Source: JAAXGX01 sp965203565 (GTDB lineage Bacteria; Acidobacteriota; Vicinamibacteria; Vicinamibacterales; UBA8438). From it: a stretch of 64,000 nucleotides of DNA. The stretch spans positions 3,472,001 through 3,536,000 of the forward strand of contig OZ241896.1 in assembly GCA_965203565.1 (NCBI GenBank), in the 5' to 3' direction. Both the position numbers and the translations under genes were made by a program. The notes under the pieces are model-generated. The model was not told the origin of the DNA, made no database searches, and saw only the letters and a program-made list of their open reading frames with translations. Positions 35,494 to 44,231 of this stretch are shown here, in pieces. Numbering within the stretch: the stretch's first letter is position 1; the number at the start of each line of letters is the position of its first letter.

Positions 35494-36696
35494 ATGAAGG
35501 TCGTGGTGCTCGGCGGCGACGGGTTCTGCGGGTGGCCCACCGCGCTGCATCTCTCGGAGCTGGCCCACGACGTGGTCATCGCCGACAACCTGTCGCGCCG
35601 GCGGATCGACGCGGAGCTCGGCGCCATGAGCCTCACCCCGATCCGGACGATCGAAGAACGGCTCGACGCGTGGCGGTCGGTCTCCGGACGCGCCGTCCGG
35701 TTCGTCGAGCTGGACGTCTGCGAGTTCGAGGCGCTGCTCGGCCTGCTCCGCGCCGAACGCCCGGACGCCGTCGTCCACTTCGCCGAGCAGCGGGCCGCGC
35801 CCTATTCGATGAAGTCGCCGACCCACAAGAACTACACGGTCCGGAACAACGTGGACGCCACCCACAACCTGCTGAACGCGATGGTCGAGACCGGCGGGGA
35901 GACGCATCTGGTCCATCTCGGCACGATGGGCGTCTACGGCTACGGCCACGACGAACCGGTGGTGCTGCCGGACGGATATCTCGACGTGCGCTTCGACGCG
36001 ATGGACGGGCGCGAGGTCGCCGACAGCATCGTCTACCCGCCCAACCCGGGCTCGATCTACCACCTGACGAAGGTGCTCGACGCGCAGATGTTCCAGTATT
36101 ACGCGAAGAACGACCGGCTCCGGATCACCGACCTCCACCAGGGGATCGTCTGGGGGACGCAGACGGAGCAGACCCGCCGCGACGAACGGCTGATCAACCG
36201 TTTCGACTACGACGGCGACTACGGCACCGTGCTGAACCGTTTCCTGGTGCAGGCGGCCATCGGCTACCCGCTGACCGTGCACGGCACGGGCGGGCAGACG
36301 CGCGCCTTCATTCATCTCCAGGACACCTGCCGCTGCATCGAGCGGGCGGTGGAGCACGTGCCGGCCCGCGGGGCGCGGCCTCGGATCATGAACCAGATGG
36401 CCGAAGCCCACCGCCTGCGCGATCTCGCCGAGCTGATCCGGCGCATGACCGGCTGCGCGATCTCCCGCGTGCCGAATCCGCGCAACGAGCGGGCCGAGAA
36501 CGACCTGATGGCCAGCAACGACGCGTTGCGCGCGCTCGGCTGGAACCCGATCCTCCTGGCGGAGGGGCTCATGACGGAGGTCACGGAGATCGCCGTCAAG
36601 TACGCCGGCCGGTGCGACCGCACGAAGATCCCGTGCACTTCCTACTGGAACGGTGAACGGGCCGAGGCGGCCTGCGCGGTCGCAGCCGCCGAATGA
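35494..36696 (+). CDS. sqd1: UDP-sulfoquinovose synthase family protein (SQD1-like)
   Basis: 400 residues, highly like plant and bacterial SQD1 throughout. It starts MKVVVLGGDGFCGWPTALHL, followed by AEQRAAPYSMKSPTHKNYTV, the catalytic region HLVHLGTMGVYGYGHD near residue 142, and Tyr189-x-x-x-Lys193 (YHLTK). The segment TDLHQGIVWGTQTEQT and GTVLNRFLVQAAIGYPLTVHG complete the signature. Known enzymes make UDP-sulfoquinovose from UDP-glucose and sulfite, for sulfolipid. Here it is beside glycosyltransferases rather than an obvious SqdX/SQD2. It overlaps the next gene by four bases (ATGA). Confidence 0.9.
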   Translation: MKVVVLGGDGFCGWPTALHLSELAHDVVIADNLSRRRIDAELGAMSLTPIRTIEERLDAWRSVSGRAVRFVELDVCEFEALLGLLRAERPDAVVHFAEQRAAPYSMKSPTHKNYTVRNNVDATHNLLNAMVETGGETHLVHLGTMGVYGYGHDEPVVLPDGYLDVRFDAMDGREVADSIVYPPNPGSIYHLTKVLDAQMFQYYAKNDRLRITDLHQGIVWGTQTEQTRRDERLINRFDYDGDYGTVLNRFLVQAAIGYPLTVHGTGGQTRAFIHLQDTCRCIERAVEHVPARGARPRIMNQMAEAHRLRDLAELIRRMTGCAISRVPNPRNERAENDLMASNDALRALGWNPILLAEGLMTEVTEIAVKYAGRCDRTKIPCTSYWNGERAEAACAVAAAE

Positions 36697-37643
36697 CCGG
36701 CCGGCCGGCCGACGCGCTCGGCCGCGTCCTCGTCACGGGCGGTTGCGGGTTCATCGGCGCGAACCTCGTGCGGCGGGTCGCGGAGCGCGGCCTCGCGCGC
36801 GCCCTGCGAGTCGTCGACGACGAATCGGCCGGATCCCGGGACGCCATCGCGCCGTACGACGCGGAGTTCATCCGGGGCGACTTTCGCGATCCGGACCTGA
36901 TGCGCCGCGCCCTGCGGGGCGTCGATACGGTGGCGCACCTCGCCGCTCACACCTCCGTCGTCGACTCGGTCACAGATCCCGCAACCGATTTCGACGTCAA
37001 CGTCGCGGGAACGTTCCGGCTCCTGATGCTGATGCGCGAGGCGGGGACGCCGCGCCTCGTCAACGCTTCCACGGGCGGCGCAATCCTCGGCGAGGCGCCC
37101 CCGCCGGTGCACGAAGCGATGGCGCCGCAGCCCGCCTCGCCGTACGGGGCGGCCAAGGCGTGCGGCGAAGCCTACTGCTCCGCGTTCGCCGCCAGCTACG
37201 GACTCGGCGCGGTGTCGCTCCGCTTCTCGAACGTCTACGGTCCGATGTCGCTGCACAAGGGGAGCGTGGTGGCCGCGTTCATGCGGCGGATCCTCAAGGG
37301 CGCGCCGCTCGTCGTCCACGGCGACGGCAGCCAGACCCGCGACTACGTCTTCGTCGAGGACCTGTGCGACGGGATCGCGGCGGCAGCGGCGGCGGGCGTC
37401 TCCGGCACGTTCCAGCTCGGCAGCGGCGTCGGCACGACCGTGAACCGGCTGATCGACCGGATCGCGGAGGCGACCGGCCGCCCCCGGCCGCCGGTGCGGT
37501 ACGCGTCGTTCCGGGCGGGCGAGATCCGCCACACCTGGACCGACGTGGCGAAGGCGCGGGAAGGACTCGGCTGGACGCCGAGCACCGGCCTGCCTGAAGG
37601 CCTCGCCCGCACCTGGTCGTGGTTCCTGGCTCAGGGACGATGA
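36693..37643 (+). CDS. NAD-dependent nucleotide-sugar epimerase/dehydratase
   Basis: 316 residues of the extended SDR type. The NAD site TGGCGFIG is at residues 15-22 and the catalytic Tyr151-x-x-x-Lys155 is YGAAK. It contains RFSNVYGPMSLHKGSVVAAF and GDGSQTRDYVFVEDLCDGIA, as in UDP-glucose epimerase and UDP-glucuronate decarboxylase relatives. The exact sugar change is not clear. Overlap with sqd1 suggests both act on nucleotide sugars for the same glycan. Confidence 0.85.
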   Translation: MTGRPADALGRVLVTGGCGFIGANLVRRVAERGLARALRVVDDESAGSRDAIAPYDAEFIRGDFRDPDLMRRALRGVDTVAHLAAHTSVVDSVTDPATDFDVNVAGTFRLLMLMREAGTPRLVNASTGGAILGEAPPPVHEAMAPQPASPYGAAKACGEAYCSAFAASYGLGAVSLRFSNVYGPMSLHKGSVVAAFMRRILKGAPLVVHGDGSQTRDYVFVEDLCDGIAAAAAAGVSGTFQLGSGVGTTVNRLIDRIAEATGRPRPPVRYASFRAGEIRHTWTDVAKAREGLGWTPSTGLPEGLARTWSWFLAQGR

Positions 37644-37683
37644 CTCCACGACCGATTTGCCGCGCCGCGGTAGACTGGCCGGG

Positions 37684-38715
37684 ATGACGGCGAGGGCCGC
37701 AGCCCTGCGGGCGTCCGTGGCGGCGTTGGGCGCCGCCGTCCTGTGCGCGGGCGCGGCGCGCGCCCAGGCAGGCGGCGCCGAGGCGCCCCGTTTCGACTTC
37801 CCGGCCCGGTGCGTCATCGGGGACGACTGCTGGTACCTGGCCTACGTGGACCTGGACGCCGGCGACGCCTACCGCGACCACCGATGCGGGGTGCGCTCGT
37901 ACGAAGGCCACAAGGGGACGGACGTCGCGCCGGCGGACCCGGACGGGGCGCCCGTCGAGGTGCTGGCGGCGGCGGCCGGTGCGGTGGTCGGCGTCCGCGA
38001 CGGTCTCGACGACAGCCCCCTGCGCGACGGCGACGGGAGCCGGCAAGGCGTCGAGTGCGGGAACGGCGTCCGGATCGACCATGGCGGCGGCTGGACCTCC
38101 CAGTACTGCCACCTGCGCCGCGGCAGCGTGACGGCGCGCCGCGGCGCGCGGGTGGCGGCGGGCGACGTGCTGGGCCTGATCGGCAGCTCCGGCAGGTCGG
38201 AGTCGCCGCACCTGCACTTCCAGGTGGAGCGCGGCGGCGCGCCGGTCGATCCGTTCACCGGCGCCGGGCCGGCGGATGCGGCGCGCTGCGACGCGGCGGG
38301 ATCGCACCCCGGCGCGCTGTGGCGGAACCCCGCCGATCCGCGCCTCACCGCCTACGCGCCGACGGTCGTCCACCGCGCCGGCATGACCACCGGCCGCCCG
38401 GATCAGGACCGGGCCCTCAACGAAGGATATCCGGCGGCGGCGCGCGTGACCGCCGAGGCGCTGGTCGGATACGTGGCGCTGCTCGGCGCGGCCGGCGGCA
38501 CGACAGTGGACACGACCATCACCGGACCGGACGGCGCGCGGATCTTCGAGCGCCGTGCGGTCGTCGAGCGGGACTTCGCCCGGTATTTCACCTTCGCCGG
38601 CGCGCGCAGGAAGGGGGACCGGTGGCCGGCCGGCACGTACCGGGCCCGGTTCGCCGTATCCGGTCCGGCCGGCGACTTCGTCACGGAGGCGACCGCGCAG
38701 TTCGTGCTGCGGTAG
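37684..38715 (+). CDS. Exported M23-family (LytM) peptidase
   Basis: 343 residues with a signal peptide (AALGAAVLCAGAARAQ). The zinc ligands of M23 peptidases are seen: His76 and Asp80 in GHKGTDV, and His176/His178 in SPHLHFQVERG. The C-terminal 140 residues form a separate beta domain (FAVSGPAGDFVTEATAQFVL). M23 enzymes cut peptidoglycan cross-links in the periplasm; here it may open the wall for a surface polymer or shape the envelope. It ends two bases before the next glycosyltransferase start. Confidence 0.85.
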   Translation: MTARAAALRASVAALGAAVLCAGAARAQAGGAEAPRFDFPARCVIGDDCWYLAYVDLDAGDAYRDHRCGVRSYEGHKGTDVAPADPDGAPVEVLAAAAGAVVGVRDGLDDSPLRDGDGSRQGVECGNGVRIDHGGGWTSQYCHLRRGSVTARRGARVAAGDVLGLIGSSGRSESPHLHFQVERGGAPVDPFTGAGPADAARCDAAGSHPGALWRNPADPRLTAYAPTVVHRAGMTTGRPDQDRALNEGYPAAARVTAEALVGYVALLGAAGGTTVDTTITGPDGARIFERRAVVERDFARYFTFAGARRKGDRWPAGTYRARFAVSGPAGDFVTEATAQFVLR

Positions 38716-38716
38716 G

Positions 38717-41497
38717 ATGACGACGCCGTTCCCGACCCTCGATACGGATCTGGCCGATCCTCCGGACGAGCCGGCCGCGGCGCCGAAGCGGATCTGCATC
38801 GCGACCGCGGACGTCCCCGGCCCGGCCAGGAACGGGGGAATAGGGACCGCCTTCCACCACGCGGCGCGGCTGCTCGCCGAATGGGGGCACGAGGTCGTCA
38901 TCGCTTACGTCAACCGCAAGGCCGTCGACACGTCGCTCATGGCGGAGATCCGTGCGCGTTACGCCGGCCTGGGCGTCACGTTCGAGCCGGTCGCGCCGCG
39001 CCGCCACACCGCGGCGACGCCGCTGACGAAAGTGTCGGCGCCGACCTGGGCGCTGCTCGACTGGCTGCGCGCGCACGATCGGCCGTTCGATCTGGTGCAC
39101 GTCTCCGAGTGCCGCGGGCTCGGATACGGTCCGCTGCTGGCCAAGTCGCTCGGTCTGGCGTTCGGGTCGACGCACTTCGTGGTCAAGGGGTCGTCGCCGA
39201 CGTTGTGGCTGATGGAAGGCAATGCGCAGCTCCTGTCGGAGGGGCGCGATCTCGGCTGGGTGTTCATGGAGCGGCGCAGCATCGAGCTGGCGGACACCGT
39301 CGTCTGCGGCAGCGCCCATCTGCTCGAATGGATGCGCGACGCGGGCTACGCCCTGCCGGCGCGGGCGTTCGTCTGGCCCAACGTCTTCCCCGCACCGGAC
39401 ACGGGCCCGGCCGCGGAGGCGGCCCGCGCAGCCCGTGACGGCGCCCCGCTCGACGAGGTGGTCTTCTTCGGCCGGCTGGAGCCGCGCAAGGGGACGGTCC
39501 TGTTCGTCGATGCGATCGACCGGCTCGTGCGGCAAGGGCGCGCGCCGGCCCGAGTCACGTTCCTCGGCATGCCCGTTGCGTTCTTCGACGCCCTCCAATG
39601 CATCCGGGACGCCGCGCGCGACTGGCCGATCGAGGTCGGCATCCATACGGAACTCGGGACGGAAGAGGCGGTCGCCTACCTCTCGCGGCCGGGGCGGCTC
39701 GCCGTCATCCCGTCACTGCTGGAGAACGCCTCCATCGCCGTCACCGAGTGCCTGCACGCCGGCATTCCGTTCGTCGCCGCCGCCACCGGCGGCACGCCGG
39801 AGCTGATCGACCCGGCCGACCGCGGCCGCGTTCTCGTCCCGGCCGACCATGTCGCCCTCGGCGACCGGATCGCAGCCCTCGCCGCCGCCCCGCTCCGGCC
39901 GGCGCGGCCCTGCCGGGAGTTCGCCGCCACGCTCGACGTCTGGGCGCGCTGGCATGCGCAGACCGCCCCTTTCGCGGCGTCGTCGGACCGTTTCGCCGCG
40001 CGCGCGCGCGGCGCCGCCGCCGCGAAACCGCCGGTGGTCACCGTCTGCCTCGTCCACCACGAGCGCCCCGGCCCGGCCCGCATGGCGGCCGACAGCGTAC
40101 TGGCCCAGGACTATCCGGCCCTCGACGCGGTGCTGGTCGACGCCGGCAGCGCGAGCGCCGCCGCGCGCGCGGCGGTCGACGCGATAGAGGCCGACTTCGC
40201 CCCGCGCGGCTGGCGCGTCGTCCGGCAGGAGAACCGTTACGCCGGCGCAGCGCGCAACGCGGCGGCGGCGGCGGCGCACGGCGAGTGGCTCCTGTTCCTC
40301 GGCGACGACGACGTGCTGTTTCCGGACGCGGTCTCCCGGCTGGTGCGCTCGGCGCGGTTCGCGGAGGCCGACTGCGTGCCGGCGGCCGGCGTTCCGTTCG
40401 CCGGCGACGGCGACCCCCGTGACGCGACGGCGCTCCGCGGCCCGCCGGTCCGCTATCTCGGCGCCGCGCCCGCGTTGAGCCGCATCGAGAACGTGGCCGG
40501 CGGCGCTTGCGCCCTCGTGCGGCGCGACGCGTTCGAGGCGGTCGGCGGCTTCGCCGTGCGCGGCGGCGTGACCGTCGAAGCTCCGGCATTCTTCAGCAAG
40601 TTGATGCGGGAGGACCGCCGGGTCGAGCCGTCGCCCGATCCGGTCTGCTGCCACCGCACGCAGCCGGCGAGCGCGGCCGATCTGCTGCGCGACCGGTACC
40701 GGGACGAAGTGGCCCGCGCCCAGGCGCTCGCGCCGCACGTCGAGGGGTTGCCGGCCGAGGAGAGGGCGTTCGCCTCCTACGTCGCCGGGGCGGACGCGGC
40801 GCAGGCGAACCCGGTGGAGGACCGCCCGCCGCGGGTGGGAAGCGTCATGGCGCTGGCGCGCCGTGCGGCGGCGTTCGGGATCGGCCGGCTGGAGGTGAGC
40901 GTCCTGGTCGACCCCGACTGGTTCGACTGGGCCTGGCGGCAGTACGGCCGGGCGGTGGTCGAGCTGCGCCGCAACGGCCGGACGGTGGCGCAGGCGACGG
41001 CTCCCGATCCGGAGACGGAGGTGCGGATCGCGGCGGGTTCGGGCCTGTCCGCGGCCGGGGCGACCTTCAGCCTCCATGACGCCGGCGACGGCGACGTCCT
41101 GGCGACGCTCACCGCGCCGAGCCTCCGGCGGGCGCGCCGCGTCATCGGCGGGGTGGAGAGCCGGAAGTGGCGCAAGCTGCGCGGCTGGGTGCTCGACCCG
41201 GCCGAACCGGAACGGCGCCGCTGGGTCGCCGTCCGCGTGGAAGGCCGCCTGCGCGCCGTGGTCCGCGCCGGCGAGCCGCGGGGCGACATCGCCCGGTGGC
41301 GCCGAACCGGCGGCGCGCACGGGTTCCGGTGGTGGATTCCCTCCACCCTCGCCGTCCCGGACGGAGCGCGGATCGACGTGACCGATGCGGGTACGGGCCG
41401 CGCGCTGCGCGGCTCGCCGGTTCGCGTCGAAGGCGAACGCCTGATTGCCGACGACGGTTCGGCGCCGGCGAACGGGAGCGCGGCCGGTGTTCCGTAA
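38717..41497 (+). CDS. Glycosyltransferase (GT4 + degraded GT2 + C-terminal module)
   Basis: 926 residues. The start FPTLDTDLADPP and KRICIATADVPGPARNGGIG are shared with the 33154 and 44228 genes. The GT4 half is well kept (VVFFGRLEPRKGTVLFVDAI, LLENASIAVTECLHAGIPFV). The GT2 half from residue 441 has VLVDAGS instead of VDDGS, LFLGDDDV instead of LFLDDDN near 526, and TVEAPAFFSK where the catalytic ED should stand, so it is probably inactive. Residues 725-926 are a beta-rich module (FDWAWRQYGRAVVELRRNGR ... RGSPVRVEG) shared by three of the four. It overlaps the next gene by 11 bases. Confidence 0.85.
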   Translation: MTTPFPTLDTDLADPPDEPAAAPKRICIATADVPGPARNGGIGTAFHHAARLLAEWGHEVVIAYVNRKAVDTSLMAEIRARYAGLGVTFEPVAPRRHTAATPLTKVSAPTWALLDWLRAHDRPFDLVHVSECRGLGYGPLLAKSLGLAFGSTHFVVKGSSPTLWLMEGNAQLLSEGRDLGWVFMERRSIELADTVVCGSAHLLEWMRDAGYALPARAFVWPNVFPAPDTGPAAEAARAARDGAPLDEVVFFGRLEPRKGTVLFVDAIDRLVRQGRAPARVTFLGMPVAFFDALQCIRDAARDWPIEVGIHTELGTEEAVAYLSRPGRLAVIPSLLENASIAVTECLHAGIPFVAAATGGTPELIDPADRGRVLVPADHVALGDRIAALAAAPLRPARPCREFAATLDVWARWHAQTAPFAASSDRFAARARGAAAAKPPVVTVCLVHHERPGPARMAADSVLAQDYPALDAVLVDAGSASAAARAAVDAIEADFAPRGWRVVRQENRYAGAARNAAAAAAHGEWLLFLGDDDVLFPDAVSRLVRSARFAEADCVPAAGVPFAGDGDPRDATALRGPPVRYLGAAPALSRIENVAGGACALVRRDAFEAVGGFAVRGGVTVEAPAFFSKLMREDRRVEPSPDPVCCHRTQPASAADLLRDRYRDEVARAQALAPHVEGLPAEERAFASYVAGADAAQANPVEDRPPRVGSVMALARRAAAFGIGRLEVSVLVDPDWFDWAWRQYGRAVVELRRNGRTVAQATAPDPETEVRIAAGSGLSAAGATFSLHDAGDGDVLATLTAPSLRRARRVIGGVESRKWRKLRGWVLDPAEPERRRWVAVRVEGRLRAVVRAGEPRGDIARWRRTGGAHGFRWWIPSTLAVPDGARIDVTDAGTGRALRGSPVRVEGERLIADDGSAPANGSAAGVP

Positions 41498-44231
41498 CGC
41501 CGCCGAGCCGCCGCCGTCGTCGAAGGACGCTGCGGCGCTCTTCGAGGACGGGCCGGACGACGCGCCCCGGACGCGCCGGAGGGTCACGGCGATCGTCACG
41601 ACGCGCGCCGCGGCCCGCGAGGCGCGGCTTCTCGAGCCGGCCGTGCGCGCTTGCCGAACGCGCGGCGACGCGCTGGAAGTAGCGCTGTTGCCGGTGCGCG
41701 ACGAGCCGTCCGACGCCGCCGCGGAGTCGGTGCGGCAGGCCCTCGGCGTCGAGCGGGTCGAACCGATCCCGCCCCCTCGGCCGCGCGCCGGCAAAGGAGG
41801 CGGCCAGCCCGAGATGCGGCATGCGTACCGCGCTTACGCGTTCCTGACGCCGCGCGGCCCGGACGTCGTCGTCTCGACGCAGGCGTTCGGCGCGCCTTAT
41901 TTCGCGATGCGCGCCCGCGACCTGGGCGTCCGCTTCCGGCGCACGCGGTTCGTGGTGGTGCTGGAGCCGTTCGAGCTGCAGCGCCGCCTGAACGAGCGCG
42001 TGATCACCTGGACGCCGGAGGCGCTGGTCCTGTTCCATCTCGAGCGCGCAGTCGCCGCGGGCGCCGACGTCTGCGTCGCGCCGTCGCGCCGCTTCGTGCG
42101 GAACGCGCTCGGGACCGGCGCCGCAGCCGGGGAGAGCCGTTTCGCCGTGCTGCCCGAGATGGCTGCGGTCTCGGCGGCGTCCGCCGCGGGGGCGGAGCGG
42201 CCGGCCGGGTTCGTCATCCCGGATGCGGCGCCGGCGGCGCGCAACGTGGTCCTTTTCGCGGCCGTCGCCAGGCGGCGCCCGGATGCGGTGCGCGGCGTCG
42301 ACGGCCGGATCCGGCTGCACGTGGAGACCGACGGCGGAACCGGCGCGCTGGCTGCGCTGTGCCGGGACCGGTTCGCGGCGACCGAGGTGGCGTGGACCGT
42401 CGGTCCCCGCGACACGGGAACGGCCGGCGGCGACACGGTGCTCTTCGCCCCGTTCTGCGAAGACTTCTTCGTCCTCGGCGGCGCGCTGGCGCCGGCGGCC
42501 GGCGGCGCGCCGTTCGTCATCGGGGAGGGCGCGGCCCCCGGCGAACCGTTCGAGGCGGCCGGCGTCGCGGTCCCGCCGTTTCCGGACGACGTTGCGGCGG
42601 CCCTTTCGGAAGCGGCGGCGGGCCGCCGCACGCTGCGCGTCGAGGCTCGCCCGGCCGACCGCGAGACGGCCTGGGTCCGCTGCCTGAACCGTCTCGCGCC
42701 GCCGCCGCCGGCCGCGACGGCGCCGGCGGACCGGCCGGCGCGCGTCACCGTCTGCGTTCTCCACTGCAACCGGCCGGCGCTGGTCGGGCAGGCCGTCGCG
42801 TCGGCGCTCGATCAGACGTACGCGCATCTGGACGTCCTGATCTTCGACGACGGCAGCGACGCGCCGGGGGCCGTCGAGGCGCTCGACGCGCTGGCCGCCG
42901 CCCACGCCGGCCGCGTGCGTCTGGTCCGGGGCGACAACCGGTACCTGGGCGCCGCGCGCAACCGCGCCGCCCGCGCCGCCGCAGGCGAGTACGTCTATTT
43001 CCTCGACGACGACAACGTCCTCAAGCCGGGGGCGATAGCGACGCTGGCGCATGCGGCGGGGGCGAGCGGGGCCGATTTCATCGGGAGCTTCTCGGACGTT
43101 TTCACGGGCGACGACGCGCCGGACCCGGCCGCCTGCGCCGACGAGCGGACCCTGCAGGCGGGCGGCGACGCCGGCTACGGGCTGTTCTACAACGCGATTC
43201 TCGACGGCAACGCGCTCTGCCGGCGGGACGCCTTCCTCGCCCTCGGCGGCAACACCGAGGAGTACGGAATCGGAAAGGACGATCAGGAGTTCTTCGCCCG
43301 CGCCGTTCAGGCCGGCCGGCGCGTCGCCGTCGTGCCGGAGGCGCTCGTGTGGGCGCGTCACGGGGCGGCGGGGATCAAGAGGATGCACGCCGACTGGAAC
43401 GCCGGCCACTTCCGGGTGCTGGAGGCGTACTGGCCGACGGCCGCCCCCGCCCACCGCGGGCTGCTGCTGCTGGCGCAGGGGATGCTCGTCCGGCAGATCG
43501 AGCGGAACGCGCAGGTCCGGTCGCTGTCGGCCGCGCTCGACGCGCTGTCGGCCGCGCTCGACGCCGCGCGCCGCAGCCGCCCGATCCTGGCGCTGGCGCG
43601 GCGGCGTCAGGGCGCCGGGCGGCTGCGGGCGCCGGGGCGGACGCGGCTGGAGGTCAGCGCCCTGTTTCCGCCTGACTGGCGCGCCCCAACGGACGAATCC
43701 GGCCGGACGCCGATCTTCGAACTGCGCCGGAACGGGCGGAGAGCGGCGCGGGCCGGCGCGCCGGCGGGCGATCCGCCCGTCCTGCGCCTGCCGGTCCGGA
43801 CGGGCGGGCGCCTGCTCGGCGACACGATCTACAGCCTGCACGACGCCCGGACCGGCGACACGCTGGCGGCCGTCGTCACGCCGGCATGCTGGCGGGCCCG
43901 GCGCATCGACGGCGCCGTCGAGGACAGCGGCCGGCCGGAGGCGCGCGGCTGGGCGCTCGACCCGGACGATCCCGACCGGAGCAGAACGGTCGCCGTCCAC
44001 CTCGACGGACGTCCGCGGGCGGCGCTGGTCGCCGCGGCGCCGCGCCCCGACGTGGCGCGGTGGCAGGGAACCGGCGGACGCCACGGGTTCGCGTGGCCGG
44101 TTCCCGGCGCCGCGGCGGCGGACGGGACGCGCATTGACGTCTTCGACGCCGCCACGGGCCGGCCCCTGCGCGGGTCGCCGATCCGGATCGAGGGAGGACG
44201 GGCGGTGGCGAGCCGCCCGCGCGGGAAGTGA
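41487..44231 (+). CDS. Glycosyltransferase (GT2) with divergent N-terminal half and C-terminal module
   Basis: 914 residues from a GTG at 41487. Residues 1-400 are not clearly GT4, though VVSTQAFGAPYFAMRARDLG and a Rossmann-like region suggest a second sugar-transferase fold. The GT2 domain starts near residue 419 (ARVTVCVLHCNRP) with IFDDGSDAPG, YFLDDDNVLKPGA near 505 and GIGKDDQEFFARAV, all intact. The GNTEEY segment is unlike the paralogues. The C-terminal module (LEVSALFPPDWRAPT to RGSPIRIEG) is present. It overlaps both neighbours, so the three plus-strand genes are translated together. Confidence 0.8.
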   Translation: MFRNAAEPPPSSKDAAALFEDGPDDAPRTRRRVTAIVTTRAAAREARLLEPAVRACRTRGDALEVALLPVRDEPSDAAAESVRQALGVERVEPIPPPRPRAGKGGGQPEMRHAYRAYAFLTPRGPDVVVSTQAFGAPYFAMRARDLGVRFRRTRFVVVLEPFELQRRLNERVITWTPEALVLFHLERAVAAGADVCVAPSRRFVRNALGTGAAAGESRFAVLPEMAAVSAASAAGAERPAGFVIPDAAPAARNVVLFAAVARRRPDAVRGVDGRIRLHVETDGGTGALAALCRDRFAATEVAWTVGPRDTGTAGGDTVLFAPFCEDFFVLGGALAPAAGGAPFVIGEGAAPGEPFEAAGVAVPPFPDDVAAALSEAAAGRRTLRVEARPADRETAWVRCLNRLAPPPPAATAPADRPARVTVCVLHCNRPALVGQAVASALDQTYAHLDVLIFDDGSDAPGAVEALDALAAAHAGRVRLVRGDNRYLGAARNRAARAAAGEYVYFLDDDNVLKPGAIATLAHAAGASGADFIGSFSDVFTGDDAPDPAACADERTLQAGGDAGYGLFYNAILDGNALCRRDAFLALGGNTEEYGIGKDDQEFFARAVQAGRRVAVVPEALVWARHGAAGIKRMHADWNAGHFRVLEAYWPTAAPAHRGLLLLAQGMLVRQIERNAQVRSLSAALDALSAALDAARRSRPILALARRRQGAGRLRAPGRTRLEVSALFPPDWRAPTDESGRTPIFELRRNGRRAARAGAPAGDPPVLRLPVRTGGRLLGDTIYSLHDARTGDTLAAVVTPACWRARRIDGAVEDSGRPEARGWALDPDDPDRSRTVAVHLDGRPRAALVAAAPRPDVARWQGTGGRHGFAWPVPGAAAADGTRIDVFDAATGRPLRGSPIRIEGGRAVASRPRGK

